Assembly: GCF_002432345.1 (NCBI RefSeq)
Contig: NZ_DJDT01000166.1
Coordinates: forward strand, 1-7,338
Source: Pedobacter sp. UBA5917
GTDB lineage: Bacteria > Bacteroidota > Bacteroidia > Sphingobacteriales > Sphingobacteriaceae
Direction: 5' to 3'
Length of the DNA: 7,338 nucleotides
Position numbers and translations under genes: made by a program. Below the pieces are notes generated by a model, which did not search any database, was not told the DNA's origin, and was given only the letters and a program-made list of their open reading frames with translations. Positions 1-5,937 of this stretch are shown one piece after another; position 1 is the first letter of the stretch; each line of letters begins with the position of its first letter.

Positions 1-49
1 CAGGGAGAGATCTATCTCGGGACAGATTTAGCTTCGCTGAGCACTTACG

Positions 50-88
50 TGGTTCTCGACTTTGCTGCGCTCCGCTTCCATTGACATA
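50..88. repeat. possible degenerate end of a Bacteroidota-type dispersed palindromic repeat
   Basis: This stretch contains TTCTCGAC, then GCTGCGCTCCGCTT, then ATTGACA. Read on the minus strand it resembles the TGTCATTTCGAGCGGAGTCGAGA type of arm that I remember as a common dispersed repeat end in this phylum, with insertions and mismatches. No matching second arm is visible in the window; it could lie to the left of base 1. The assignment depends on remembered pattern similarity, so it is tentative. Bases 1-49 hold only a short 5-bp inverted repeat (GAGAT/ATCTC at 7-18) and no reading frame I can support. Confidence 0.3.
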
Positions 89-103
89 CTCCAATAAAAA
101 ATG

Positions 104-216
104 TCGTCATTGCAAGGAGGAACGACGAAGCAATCCTTCAACGATCGCTAGGTATGAAATTAATGTTTTTTTACCCACCTATAGTCGTAAGATTACTTCG
201 TGCCTCGCAATGACGA
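104..216. repeat. 113-bp terminal-inverted-repeat element (REP/MITE-like), directly 3' of osmC
   Basis: The left arm (104-135) and right arm (191-216) are imperfect inverted repeats. The outer 10 bases, TCGTCATTGC, pair perfectly. An inner block, CGAAG-C/T-AATC, pairs with one change, and the left arm carries about six extra bases. A weaker inner pairing (CTAGGT near 148-153 with ACCTATAG at 177-184) extends the hairpin. There is no reading frame inside, so it would be non-autonomous. It starts 5 bp after the osmC stop codon. On the minus strand the folded arms are followed two bases later by six Ts (complement of 96-101), so the element could also end the osmC transcript. It shares the 11-mer CTTCGTGCCTC (196-206) with the element at 4379-4487. 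Confidence 0.75.
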
Positions 217-221
217 TAAAT

Positions 222-638
222 TTATGCTAAAGTAGCATCAACTGTAATTGTTGTATTCAATAATTTAGAGATTGGGCAGTTTTTTTCTGCATCTGCAACC
301 AGCTCATCAAATTTTTCCTGTGTTAAATCGGGTACAGAAGCAGTTAAAGTTAAGTGCGATTCTACAATTTCACCTTTAGACGGATCAAGGTTGATTTCGC
401 ATTTGGTTTCTAATTTAGTTGCAGTAAATCCAGCTTCTGTTAGGTTGGCAGATAGTTTCATGGTGAAACAGCCAGCATGTGCAGCAGCAATTAATTCTTC
501 AGGATTTGTTCCTACACCTTCGGCAAAACGCGAGTTAAAAGAATATTGGGTATTGTTTAAAGTAGTGCTTTGTGTGGTAATGTTTCCATTGCCATCTTTG
601 ATAGAACCTTGCCAAACGGCAGTTGCATTTCTTTTCAT
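222..638 (-). CDS. osmC: OsmC family peroxiredoxin (organic hydroperoxide reductase)
   Basis: OsmC proteins are cytoplasmic, homodimeric, thiol-dependent peroxidases that reduce organic hydroperoxides using two cysteines. The 138 residues match the usual length of about 140 for this family. The first conserved cysteine is C57 in the HAGCF block, preceded by TNPEELIAAA with the conserved E48. The second is C121 in NCPIS. R37 in the SRFAEG segment corresponds to the conserved active-site arginine. The TNPEELIAAAHAGCF block is closer to the OsmC subgroup than to Ohr or YhfA. A third cysteine, C80, is not part of the usual pair. There is no signal peptide. The start is supported by a promoter-like pair 40-70 bp upstream; as usual in this phylum there is no Shine-Dalgarno. 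The gene is monocistronic, with an inverted-repeat element right after its stop. The general function is confident; physiological substrates cannot be read from sequence. Confidence 0.93.
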   Translation of the reverse strand: MKRNATAVWQGSIKDGNGNITTQSTTLNNTQYSFNSRFAEGVGTNPEELIAAAHAGCFTMKLSANLTEAGFTATKLETKCEINLDPSKGEIVESHLTLTASVPDLTQEKFDELVADAEKNCPISKLLNTTITVDATLA

Positions 639-678
639 GATTGGATTTATTTTGGTTGTTTCTAGATTGTTTAACAGC

Positions 679-707
679 TAAAGATAAATATATGTTTGTT
701 GAAACAA
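679..707 (-). promoter_or_regulatory. predicted osmC promoter, Bacteroidota type
   Basis: On the minus strand TTG (complement of 705-707) is followed after 18 bases by TATCTTTA (complement of 679-686), one base off the Bacteroidota -7 consensus TAnnTTTG. Transcription would start near 672, leaving a leader of about 35 bases that is A-rich and lacks a Shine-Dalgarno. The spacing and -7 box fit the known pattern; the -33 match is only three bases. Confidence 0.45.
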
Positions 708-771
708 TGGAATTCTTTGTTAAGAAATCTTCAAGCTAAACGACGTCATTAAATGTGATTGAATAGGGCTT

Positions 772-807
772 AAAAAACAGAAGCTGCCTCAGCGAAGCAG
801 CTTCTGT
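772..807 (-). terminator. intrinsic terminator of the M57 metallopeptidase gene
   Basis: A perfect 11-bp stem pairs ACAGAAGCTGC (777-787) with GCAGCTTCTGT (797-807) around a 9-base loop. On the minus strand the stem is followed directly by six Ts (complement of 772-777). It lies about 40 bp after the stop codon of the gene at 848-1597 and is oriented to end leftward transcription. The T tract is on the correct side for the minus strand only. The seven leftward genes are therefore split here, and osmC needs its own promoter. Confidence 0.9.
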
Positions 808-847
808 AGCATTACGATCTTTTTAGGTTATTTTATCTGATTTTTAA

Positions 848-1597
848 TTATAAAGGGTACAATACTGCAGTGGCCTGTTTATCCTTCGCAGATAAAACCG
901 TAGCACCGCTTCCACATTGCCCGCCATTCATTAACGATTGCGCATCGGTTCCGCCAACCCCTGGTACATTGGTAGTAGTAGATTGGTTGGTGTGTTTAAA
1001 TGAAATGGTATGGCCAAATTCGTGTGTGATGGTTCTTGTACGTTGTGCAAGTGAATTGTTTTTGATCAGGTTTTGGTTGATCCAAACTGTATTGCCTGCT
1101 TTGCCATTGGATGTAGACAGATAGGCCTGCCCACAGGTAGAACCCCCGATTGTATTGTCAACCTTGATCAGGATATCATATATTGTACCGGTTGTGATTA
1201 CAAATTTGAGTTTGGAATTCGGTACTGTATTCCATTGGTTAATGGCCGAATTAATCTCACTGGTCATGCTGGTGATTGATGGATCAATTTTGACACGGAT
1301 GTTGGTGCTGTTGGTTACAATATAGCCATTGTAATATTGCTCCGTTATCGATTTTCCATTATCAGCCGGTATTTCCATTTTTTTACTGAATACGATGTCA
1401 CCGTCAGCTACATAGTTATCCCCGCTTTCTACAATTTGTGCATCTGTAAATCCAAGACTTTTAATGTAGGCAATAACTTTTTGATTTTGTGTAGTTTCGG
1501 TTTCCGGGTCTGCCGGCATCTCACTTTTCTTCGAGCAGGAGATCATAACTGCCGATAGCAAGGCTATCACAGCAATTTTTTTCAATAGGTTTTTCAT
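848..1597 (-). CDS. secreted lipoprotein zinc metallopeptidase, M57 (HEIGH) type
   Basis: The 249-residue product starts with a lipoprotein signal (KNLLKK, hydrophobic core 8-20, lipobox MIS-C with C21 as the lipidated residue), so it should be anchored on the cell envelope facing outward. The catalytic domain carries the zinc motif HEFGHTISFKH at 192-202: H192, H196 and H202 as ligands and E193 as the catalytic base. A Met-turn-like SLMNGGQCG follows at 221-229 (M223). This matches metzincin-like peptidases; the dual-action HEIGH peptidases (M57) fit best, with F replacing I in HEIGH. C155 and C228 could form a disulfide. Residues 60-95 (DNYVADGDIVF and after) match the N-terminal part I associate with this family. 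The substrate is unknown. The gene is 108 bp downstream of lspA on the same strand and ends in a strong terminator. As a lipoprotein it would be a client of LspA and Lnt. Confidence 0.85.
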   Translation of the reverse strand: MKNLLKKIAVIALLSAVMISCSKKSEMPADPETETTQNQKVIAYIKSLGFTDAQIVESGDNYVADGDIVFSKKMEIPADNGKSITEQYYNGYIVTNSTNIRVKIDPSITSMTSEINSAINQWNTVPNSKLKFVITTGTIYDILIKVDNTIGGSTCGQAYLSTSNGKAGNTVWINQNLIKNNSLAQRTRTITHEFGHTISFKHTNQSTTTNVPGVGGTDAQSLMNGGQCGSGATVLSAKDKQATAVLYPL

Positions 1598-1644
1598 AGT
1601 TTAGGTTTTTAGTTTAGATCGTAATTTGCTGTAACTGAGTATTA

Positions 1645-1674
1645 CATAATTAAATATAATACAAAAAATACAAA
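1645..1674 (-). promoter_or_regulatory. possible promoter of the M57 metallopeptidase gene
   Basis: On the minus strand TTTG (complement of 1671-1674) precedes TAATTATG (complement of 1645-1652) by 18 bases. That is one mismatch to TAnnTTTG, with the same spacing as the osmC candidate. The region is extremely AT-rich, so chance matches are likely, and read-through from lspA remains possible. Confidence 0.3.
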
Positions 1675-1707
1675 TATGTATATTTAATACGTTTATTTTG
1701 TATTTTT
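1664..1707. other. AT-rich perfect 11-bp inverted repeat at the lspA stop codon
   Basis: AAAAATACAAA (1664-1674) and TTTGTATTTTT (1697-1707) are exact reverse complements separated by 22 bases, and the right copy overlaps the lspA stop codon. In an lspA transcript it could fold as a weak hairpin followed by U-rich sequence, a possible leaky terminator or 3' protector. Each arm has only one G:C pair, so stability is low. The same segment includes the candidate -33 box of the next gene. Confidence 0.35.
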
Positions 1708-2242
1708 AATCAGTAGTTTGATCTAGCTGTTCCTTGTCTACCTGTTGTTTTGCAGTATTGCTTTTAATGGATTGAAAAAGCAATATCCCGATTCCGATCA
1801 TGATGGAAATATCGGCAAAATTGAACACACCTGTTTGGAAGATATAAAAATCCATGTGCATAAAATCGGTTACCGATCCATATATAATCCTATCGTAAAG
1901 GTTGCCAATACCACCGCCGATCAGGAAGCAAAGGGCAATCTGCATGGTAACCGGGAGATTCTTTTTGGCGAATAGGTAATATAGTCCGTAGCACAAAAAT
2001 AAAAGTGGCAAGCCTGTTAAAATGATTAACCTGAAAAAGTATGGCATCTGATCGCCCAAACTTAAAAAAGCACCTGTATTTTCTACTTTAAGCAAAGTAA
2101 AGCGATCTTTAATGATGCTGATATGTTCATAATCACTGATCTCGCTACGGACAATTTTCTTCGAAATCTGGTCGCAACCAAAATTTAAGGTTAACATCAA
2201 TACCAGAAAAGACCATCTGATATTTTTAAAATCTTTTGTCAT
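1706..2242 (-). CDS. lspA: lipoprotein signal peptidase LspA (signal peptidase II)
   Basis: LspA is the inner-membrane aspartyl protease that removes the signal peptide from diacylglyceryl-modified prolipoproteins. The 178 residues have the expected four-helix layout, with membrane segments near 10-24, 68-91, 99-115 and 141-158. Conserved blocks are NFGCDQISKK (20-29, with D24), ENTGAFLSLGD (54-64), GGGIGNLYDRI (109-119), the GSVTDF block with catalytic D126, and FNFADIS with catalytic D144. The hydrophilic tail after 160 is low-complexity and variable in this family. It begins 2 bp after the stop of the unknown secreted gene and is the third gene of the lnt operon. That places it with the enzyme acting after it in the same pathway. 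lgt, the first enzyme, is not in the window. No own promoter is visible, and translation is probably coupled to the upstream gene. Confidence 0.97.
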   Translation of the reverse strand: MTKDFKNIRWSFLVLMLTLNFGCDQISKKIVRSEISDYEHISIIKDRFTLLKVENTGAFLSLGDQMPYFFRLIILTGLPLLFLCYGLYYLFAKKNLPVTMQIALCFLIGGGIGNLYDRIIYGSVTDFMHMDFYIFQTGVFNFADISIMIGIGILLFQSIKSNTAKQQVDKEQLDQTTD

Positions 2243-2244
2243 GA

Positions 2245-2754
2245 TCAGTTGTAGGTGGTTTCTGATTTTGGGATAATAAGGTCTTTACTGGCTTCAGGGA
2301 TCAGCTTTCTAACATCACCTTTAAGTGGTGCGGTATCTAAAAAATACCAGTTTTTACCACCATTGTATGAAATTCCGAATAAGTAATTTTTTGCTTTAGC
2401 TTTCTTAGTACCCATTTGTATCTCAACAAGCTGTGGAATAATGCATTGAATGGTTTTACCACTAACCAGGCTCTGGGTTACTGAGCCAACTTCCATTTTT
2501 GTGAAGTTAATATTTTGATCTTCAAGGGCTTTCATGGAAGCTTTTAATCCCGCTGCTGCCTTTTCATTTCCACCCATAGCATTTACTACTTTAGGATGCG
2601 TAAAGGTCAATAAAGTTTTATAATCTCTCTTTTTTACAGCGGAAACCATTTCGTTAGCCTGCTTATTTAAATTGTTTAGGTAAGCCTGGGCATTTACAAA
2701 CAGACTGCTTAACATAAACAGTAAAAAGGCAAAGTATTTTATTTTTTTATCCAT
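2245..2754 (-). CDS. secreted protein of unknown function, between lnt and lspA
   Basis: I do not recognise a named family. The 169-residue product has a clear Sec signal: KKIK at 3-6, hydrophobic core 7-20, and probable cleavage after A22 in VNA-QA, which would expose an N-terminal Gln as is common in this phylum. There is no lipobox cysteine, so it should be a soluble periplasmic protein rather than a lipoprotein. The mature part begins with a helix-rich segment (24-80) containing FTHPKVVNAMGG (51-62). Predicted beta strands follow, with GISYNGGKNWYFLD at 127-140 and a basic C-terminal end. This alpha-then-beta order could fit an NTF2-like or other small alpha+beta fold, which is inference only. 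Its start codon lies inside the end of lnt (16-bp overlap), and its stop is 2 bp before lspA. Co-transcription and coupled translation with the lipoprotein maturation enzymes are therefore very likely. The context hints at an envelope role but does not prove one. Confidence 0.85.
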   Translation of the reverse strand: MDKKIKYFAFLLFMLSSLFVNAQAYLNNLNKQANEMVSAVKKRDYKTLLTFTHPKVVNAMGGNEKAAAGLKASMKALEDQNINFTKMEVGSVTQSLVSGKTIQCIIPQLVEIQMGTKKAKAKNYLFGISYNGGKNWYFLDTAPLKGDVRKLIPEASKDLIIPKSETTYN

Positions 2755-4367
2755 TTTCTATAAGGTATAATTAAGGCTAAGATGATGGCTAAAACACTGC
2801 ATATTTTAGCAATAATATCTCCGCTTTTTACGTAAAAAGTAATCTCGTCGTTTAGGTTGATGTTGGCTTTTAGTGCAGTTCTTGTCCACCACTTGGTTTG
2901 TTGTGTTATATCGCCACGTTGATTGATGAAACATGAAATACCTGTATTGGCCGAGCGCGCCACATCACGATGCGTTTCAATGGCCCTCAGTTTGGCGTAC
3001 ATCATGTGCTGGTCTTTACCGGTAGTATTTCCCCACCAGCCATCGTTGGTAATAATGGCGATAAATTGTGCGCCATCTTTTACCTCTTGCCCTATCCAAT
3101 CGCCCCAAAGGCTTTCGTAACAGACTACAGGCGCAACGCCGATGCCGCTCTGTGCGTACAGTACACTTGGTTTATCCTGCCAGCCCCAGCCGCCCACTGT
3201 ACCACCCAATTGGGCAAAAACGCCGTCCAGAAATGAAAAAACCTTCGGGAAAGGCATTTTCTCTACTCCTGGTACCAATTTAGATTTATGGTAAAACTGA
3301 ACATTTGCCGAGTTTTCTACCTGCATGGCAGTATTAAAATTGTCGAAATAAATACCACTTTGATTATCAAATTTGGTCGTAATTGTTTTTTTATCCTGAT
3401 AGGTCTTGATGCTTTCGATACCGGTAATCAAGGTTCCGTTTTTATATTTAGAAAGGAAATTTTGTAAAGTAATGAAATCGGTATTGCTTCTGATACGGTC
3501 TTCATCTGCATAGTTTGGAATCGCTGTTTCCGGCCAGATAAAATACTCGGTATTGGTTTGTCCGATCGAATCGGATAAGTATGTTAAAATGGCAATCTGT
3601 TCTGCAGGTGGAATGTTCTCCAGCTTTTGATAGGGATCGATATTGGGCTGTACCACAACCACGTTGCTTGGAGTGCCCTTCTGCTCGGCGTTGAAGTATT
3701 TTATAAGTGAAATGCTGATCGGGATAATCACCACCAAAGCCCAGATACCAAAGACTCTGAACCTTAAATAACCTGTTTGTGTTTTTAGTTTTTTATAGGC
3801 TTCGAAAGCTAAAATATTACTTGCTAAAATCCACAACGAACCGCCGTAAATACCGGTATGATCGTACCATTGTGCCAATTGGTGCATCCCGGCCAAACCA
3901 TTGCCCAAAGTCATCCATGGGAAAGCGAGGTCCCAGGTTTGCTGTAAATATTCTAAGGCAATGTAAAAAGCGATCAGGCCCAGGTATGCTATCTTTTTGT
4001 TTACATACTTGCCTAAACGGTAGTATAACCAGAAAGCAAAGGTCATTAACAGTGCCCCCAAACCATAAGGGATTAATGAAACAAAAAAAGATACGATAGT
4101 TCCTATAAAGCCTGTATTATATGCACTTATGGCATTGTAAACCCAATAAGTTGATGCTGTATTCCAAACCAAAAAGGTTAAACCTGCGGTTAAAAAAATC
4201 CGTTTGCCCTGTTTTTTGCTCGCATCGCTGGCAATGCCATCAAGTGCGATAAACAGTGGTACCAGACCAATCAATAATAATGGCGTGGTAAAAGGCATTG
4301 GTGGCCAGGCCAGCCAAAGCAAAAATGCGCTGGCTAAGGCAAGGAGATAGGTTTGTTTAGATTTCAT
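2739..4367 (-). CDS. lnt: apolipoprotein N-acyltransferase Lnt
   Basis: Lnt transfers a fatty acyl chain from phospholipid to the N-terminal diacylglyceryl-cysteine of apolipoproteins, the last step of triacylation in the inner membrane. The 542 residues are close to the family length (about 510-550). About seven hydrophobic segments occupy residues 7-225, a periplasmic nitrilase-like (CN-hydrolase) domain covers about 233-505, and a last membrane segment lies at 517-536. The catalytic triad is visible: E280 in FIWPE, K361 in FYHKSKLVP, and C416 in VVCYES. E369 in LVPGVE and Y417/E418 after the cysteine are the other conserved active-site residues. The common LVPFGE motif reads LVPGVE here, which I believe is normal for Bacteroidota. 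W150/W151-type aromatic residues around LAFPWMTLGN also fit. It heads the lnt-unknown-lspA operon. Its ATG is only 11 bp from the repeat element at 4379-4487, and no convincing promoter separates the two. Confidence 0.97.
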   Translation of the reverse strand: MKSKQTYLLALASAFLLWLAWPPMPFTTPLLLIGLVPLFIALDGIASDASKKQGKRIFLTAGLTFLVWNTASTYWVYNAISAYNTGFIGTIVSFFVSLIPYGLGALLMTFAFWLYYRLGKYVNKKIAYLGLIAFYIALEYLQQTWDLAFPWMTLGNGLAGMHQLAQWYDHTGIYGGSLWILASNILAFEAYKKLKTQTGYLRFRVFGIWALVVIIPISISLIKYFNAEQKGTPSNVVVVQPNIDPYQKLENIPPAEQIAILTYLSDSIGQTNTEYFIWPETAIPNYADEDRIRSNTDFITLQNFLSKYKNGTLITGIESIKTYQDKKTITTKFDNQSGIYFDNFNTAMQVENSANVQFYHKSKLVPGVEKMPFPKVFSFLDGVFAQLGGTVGGWGWQDKPSVLYAQSGIGVAPVVCYESLWGDWIGQEVKDGAQFIAIITNDGWWGNTTGKDQHMMYAKLRAIETHRDVARSANTGISCFINQRGDITQQTKWWTRTALKANINLNDEITFYVKSGDIIAKICSVLAIILALIIPYRKWIKK

Positions 4368-4378
4368 ATAAAATTACT

Positions 4379-4487
4379 TGTCATTCTGACGCAGAAAGAA
4401 TCTTTATGCGATGGAGAACCGACTTTGTTTTCGTTTTTGTAAGTACAGTGCAACTATGCTAGAGATGCTTCGTGCCTCAGCATGACA
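4379..4487. repeat. 109-bp terminal-inverted-repeat element (REP/MITE-like) between the SHOCT gene and lnt
   Basis: The 25-base arms at 4379-4403 and 4463-4487 are inverted repeats matching at 20 of 25 positions. Both outer ends read TGTCAT on their own strand, and the inner ends read ATCT. It has no coding capacity. The right arm contains CTTCGTGCCTC (4468-4478), identical to a block in the element at 104-216. The two elements have near-equal lengths (109 and 113 bp) and similar internal order, so they appear to be related subfamilies. The element starts 4 bp after the stop of the upstream minus-strand gene and ends 11 bp before the lnt start, filling almost the whole spacer. Unlike the first copy it has no T tract after the outer arm, so it is less terminator-like. 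Confidence 0.75.
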
Positions 4488-4491
4488 GTGT

Positions 4492-5139
4492 TTACAAACT
4501 ATCTAAAATAGCTGACTTTTTAGCTTCGTATTCCTCCTGCGTAATCAGGTGTTTATCGTACAAAGTTTTAAGCTTACGTAATTTTAATGTGGTTTCGTCT
4601 TCCGGTTCCTCCACTACTTCCGCAATCTGAATAACAGGTTGCTCCAGCTCTGGTGTTGCTGCCGGAATTTCGGCAAAAGGCTGGGCGTTTAAGCTAATGG
4701 GAGAAGCCGTTGCACGGTTTTCTTCCAGTTTTTGCTGACGTAGCAATTCTTTATATTCTTCCAATTGCTGGTTGGCCGCCTGATGCAGTTTGCGGGCCTG
4801 TACTTTTGGAATATATTCTGTTACAATATTTTCGCCATGTTGTGGTACGCAGATGAATTTAGAACCGAAAAATTCTTCTTTGAAAGAAACTTCCTTAATG
4901 CTTTTCCACGAAATGTCTTTAAAATTCATGGTTAATCCCAAATTACCGGGTTCGCAATAAAATATGCGCTTGTTCGAAATCGCGATACTATCAGGCAACA
5001 AGTTTACGGCAGGTTTTTTCTGTACCGCCAGGTATAAAATTTCTTCGCCTGTAGTTAACAGGTCGTTTAATTTTCCAATAACTTTTTCAACCGCTTTCGG
5101 GTCTTGTTCGTCACTTAAAAATCTATCTATTGCAATCAT
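4492..5139 (-). CDS. bacterial PH-like domain plus SHOCT domain protein
   Basis: The 215-residue protein has no signal peptide or membrane segment and is probably cytoplasmic. Residues about 15-125 look like the bacterial pleckstrin-homology-like (YokE/bPH) domain: a short helix, then GEEILYLAV (31-39), SIAISNKRIFYCEP (51-64, the typical 'it is a switch to a new strand' pattern of these domains) and IKEVSFKE (81-88), closed by a long helix about 112-142. A proline- and glutamate-rich linker (145-182) leads to a C-terminal SHOCT motif at 187-215, with LYDKHLITQEEYEAKK as its core. SHOCT is a short oligomerisation-type helical module often found at the ends of such proteins. No enzymatic residues are seen, and the cellular role is unknown. 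It follows rsmI by 39 bp without a visible promoter, so the two are probably co-transcribed. The inverted-repeat element begins 4 bp after its stop. Confidence 0.82.
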   Translation of the reverse strand: MIAIDRFLSDEQDPKAVEKVIGKLNDLLTTGEEILYLAVQKKPAVNLLPDSIAISNKRIFYCEPGNLGLTMNFKDISWKSIKEVSFKEEFFGSKFICVPQHGENIVTEYIPKVQARKLHQAANQQLEEYKELLRQQKLEENRATASPISLNAQPFAEIPAATPELEQPVIQIAEVVEEPEDETTLKLRKLKTLYDKHLITQEEYEAKKSAILDSL

Positions 5140-5178
5140 AATATTTTTAAAATTGATGTGTTGTTTATGTTTTAAATG

Positions 5179-5892
5179 CTACTCTTCAGCATCATCATAT
5201 TTGTTTTTGCTTTTAACATTGGGTTTCCCCGCTATGCAAATTACAAATTCTCCCTTTAATGTATTGTTTTCAAAATGTGATTTTATTTCTATCAAAGTAC
5301 CGCGAACGGTTTCTTCGAACATTTTGGTGAGTTCTCTGCTTACCGAAGCCTGCCTGTCGGCACCCAGGTATTGTGCAAATTCTTCTAAAGTTTTTAATAA
5401 ACGATGCGGACTTTCGTAAAGTATGATGGTACGGTCTTCTTCGGCCAGTTTTTTAAATTTGGTTTGCCGGCCCTTTTTTACGGGCAAAAATCCTTCAAAG
5501 CAAAATGCATCGGCAGGTAAACCCGAATTAACCAGGGCAGGTACAAAGGCTGTTGCGCCAGGCAAACATTCAACGGCAATATCATTTTTAATGGCCTCGC
5601 GCACCAGAAAGAAACCCGGATCGGAAATGGCAGGAGTACCGGCATCGGATATCAGGGCGATTTTCTGCCCTTCGTTTAAAAATTTGATGATCTCCGAAGT
5701 TGCCTTGTGTTCGTTATGCTGATGATGGGAAAAAACCCTTTTATCAATGCCGAAATGTTTAAGCATCGGCGCGCTGGTGCGGGTATCTTCTGCGAGGATT
5801 AAGTCGCACTCTTTTAATATACGGATTGCCCTAAAGGTCATGTCCTCTAAATTGCCTATGGGCGTTGGTACGAGAAATAGTTTGCCATCCAT
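5179..5892 (-). CDS. rsmI: 16S rRNA (cytidine(1402)-2'-O)-methyltransferase RsmI
   Basis: RsmI uses S-adenosylmethionine to 2'-O-methylate C1402 in the decoding centre of 16S rRNA. It has the tetrapyrrole-methylase fold. Conserved blocks (numbered from the start chosen here) are LFLVPTPIGNLEDMTFRA (5-22), LILAEDTRTSAPMLKHFGI (31-49), ISDAGTPAISDPGF (82-95), LPGATAFVPALVNSGLP (110-126), FEGFLP (131-136) and YESPHRL (158-164). I place the start at the ATG at 5890-5892, giving 237 residues, because the family begins with a few residues before the LVPTPIGN strand. An in-frame ATG at 5913 would add seven residues (MLTSYIN) within a repeated ATGTATGATG tract and seems unlikely. Enterobacterial RsmI (about 286 residues) has an extra C-terminal domain that is absent here, as I recall is usual in Bacteroidota. 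It is divergent from serS and probably leads an operon with the PH/SHOCT gene. No clear TAnnTTTG box is seen for it. Confidence 0.95.
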   Translation of the reverse strand: MDGKLFLVPTPIGNLEDMTFRAIRILKECDLILAEDTRTSAPMLKHFGIDKRVFSHHQHNEHKATSEIIKFLNEGQKIALISDAGTPAISDPGFFLVREAIKNDIAVECLPGATAFVPALVNSGLPADAFCFEGFLPVKKGRQTKFKKLAEEDRTIILYESPHRLLKTLEEFAQYLGADRQASVSRELTKMFEETVRGTLIEIKSHFENNTLKGEFVICIAGKPNVKSKNKYDDAEE

Positions 5893-5896
5893 GTTA

Positions 5897-5931
5897 ATGT
5901 ATGATGTAAGCATGTATGATGGATGATGTAA
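5897..5931. repeat. short direct repeats upstream of rsmI
   Basis: ATGTATGATG occurs at 5897-5906 and again at 5912-5921 (15-bp period). ATGATGTAA occurs at 5901-5909 and 5923-5931 (22-bp offset). The tract lies just before the chosen rsmI start and supplies a spurious in-frame upstream start codon on the minus strand. It may be a slippage-prone simple repeat. No function can be assigned. Confidence 0.6.
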
Positions 5932-5937
5932 TTGTGT

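Noticed and set aside
113..121. CAAGGAGGA resembles a strong Shine-Dalgarno site on the plus strand.
   Set aside because: It lies inside the inverted-repeat arm, no start codon with a plausible reading frame follows at a suitable distance, and Bacteroidota rarely use such sites.
391..681. Plus-strand open frame of 96 codons opposite osmC.
   Set aside because: It is the antisense shadow of osmC, whose catalytic motifs are intact, and its translation shows no recognisable domain.
2923..3283. Three plus-strand open frames of 65-88 codons within lnt.
   Set aside because: They lie antisense to the conserved nitrilase domain of lnt in overlapping frames, and have no motif or initiation signal.
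104..4487. Repeats considered as a CRISPR array or as ends of one composite transposon enclosing osmC to lnt.
   Set aside because: There are only two copies 4.2 kb apart, each self-contained with its own paired arms. The enclosed genes are housekeeping genes and include no transposase or cas gene.
4964..5419. Plus-strand open frame of 151 codons spanning the SHOCT gene start and rsmI.
   Set aside because: It crosses two well-supported minus-strand genes and their spacer, and its serine- and cysteine-rich translation looks like antisense of AT-rich coding sequence.
5893..5913. Upstream ATG giving RsmI seven more residues (MLTSYIN).
   Set aside because: The extension falls in a repeated ATGTATGATG tract, and RsmI proteins normally begin just before the LVPTPIGN strand.
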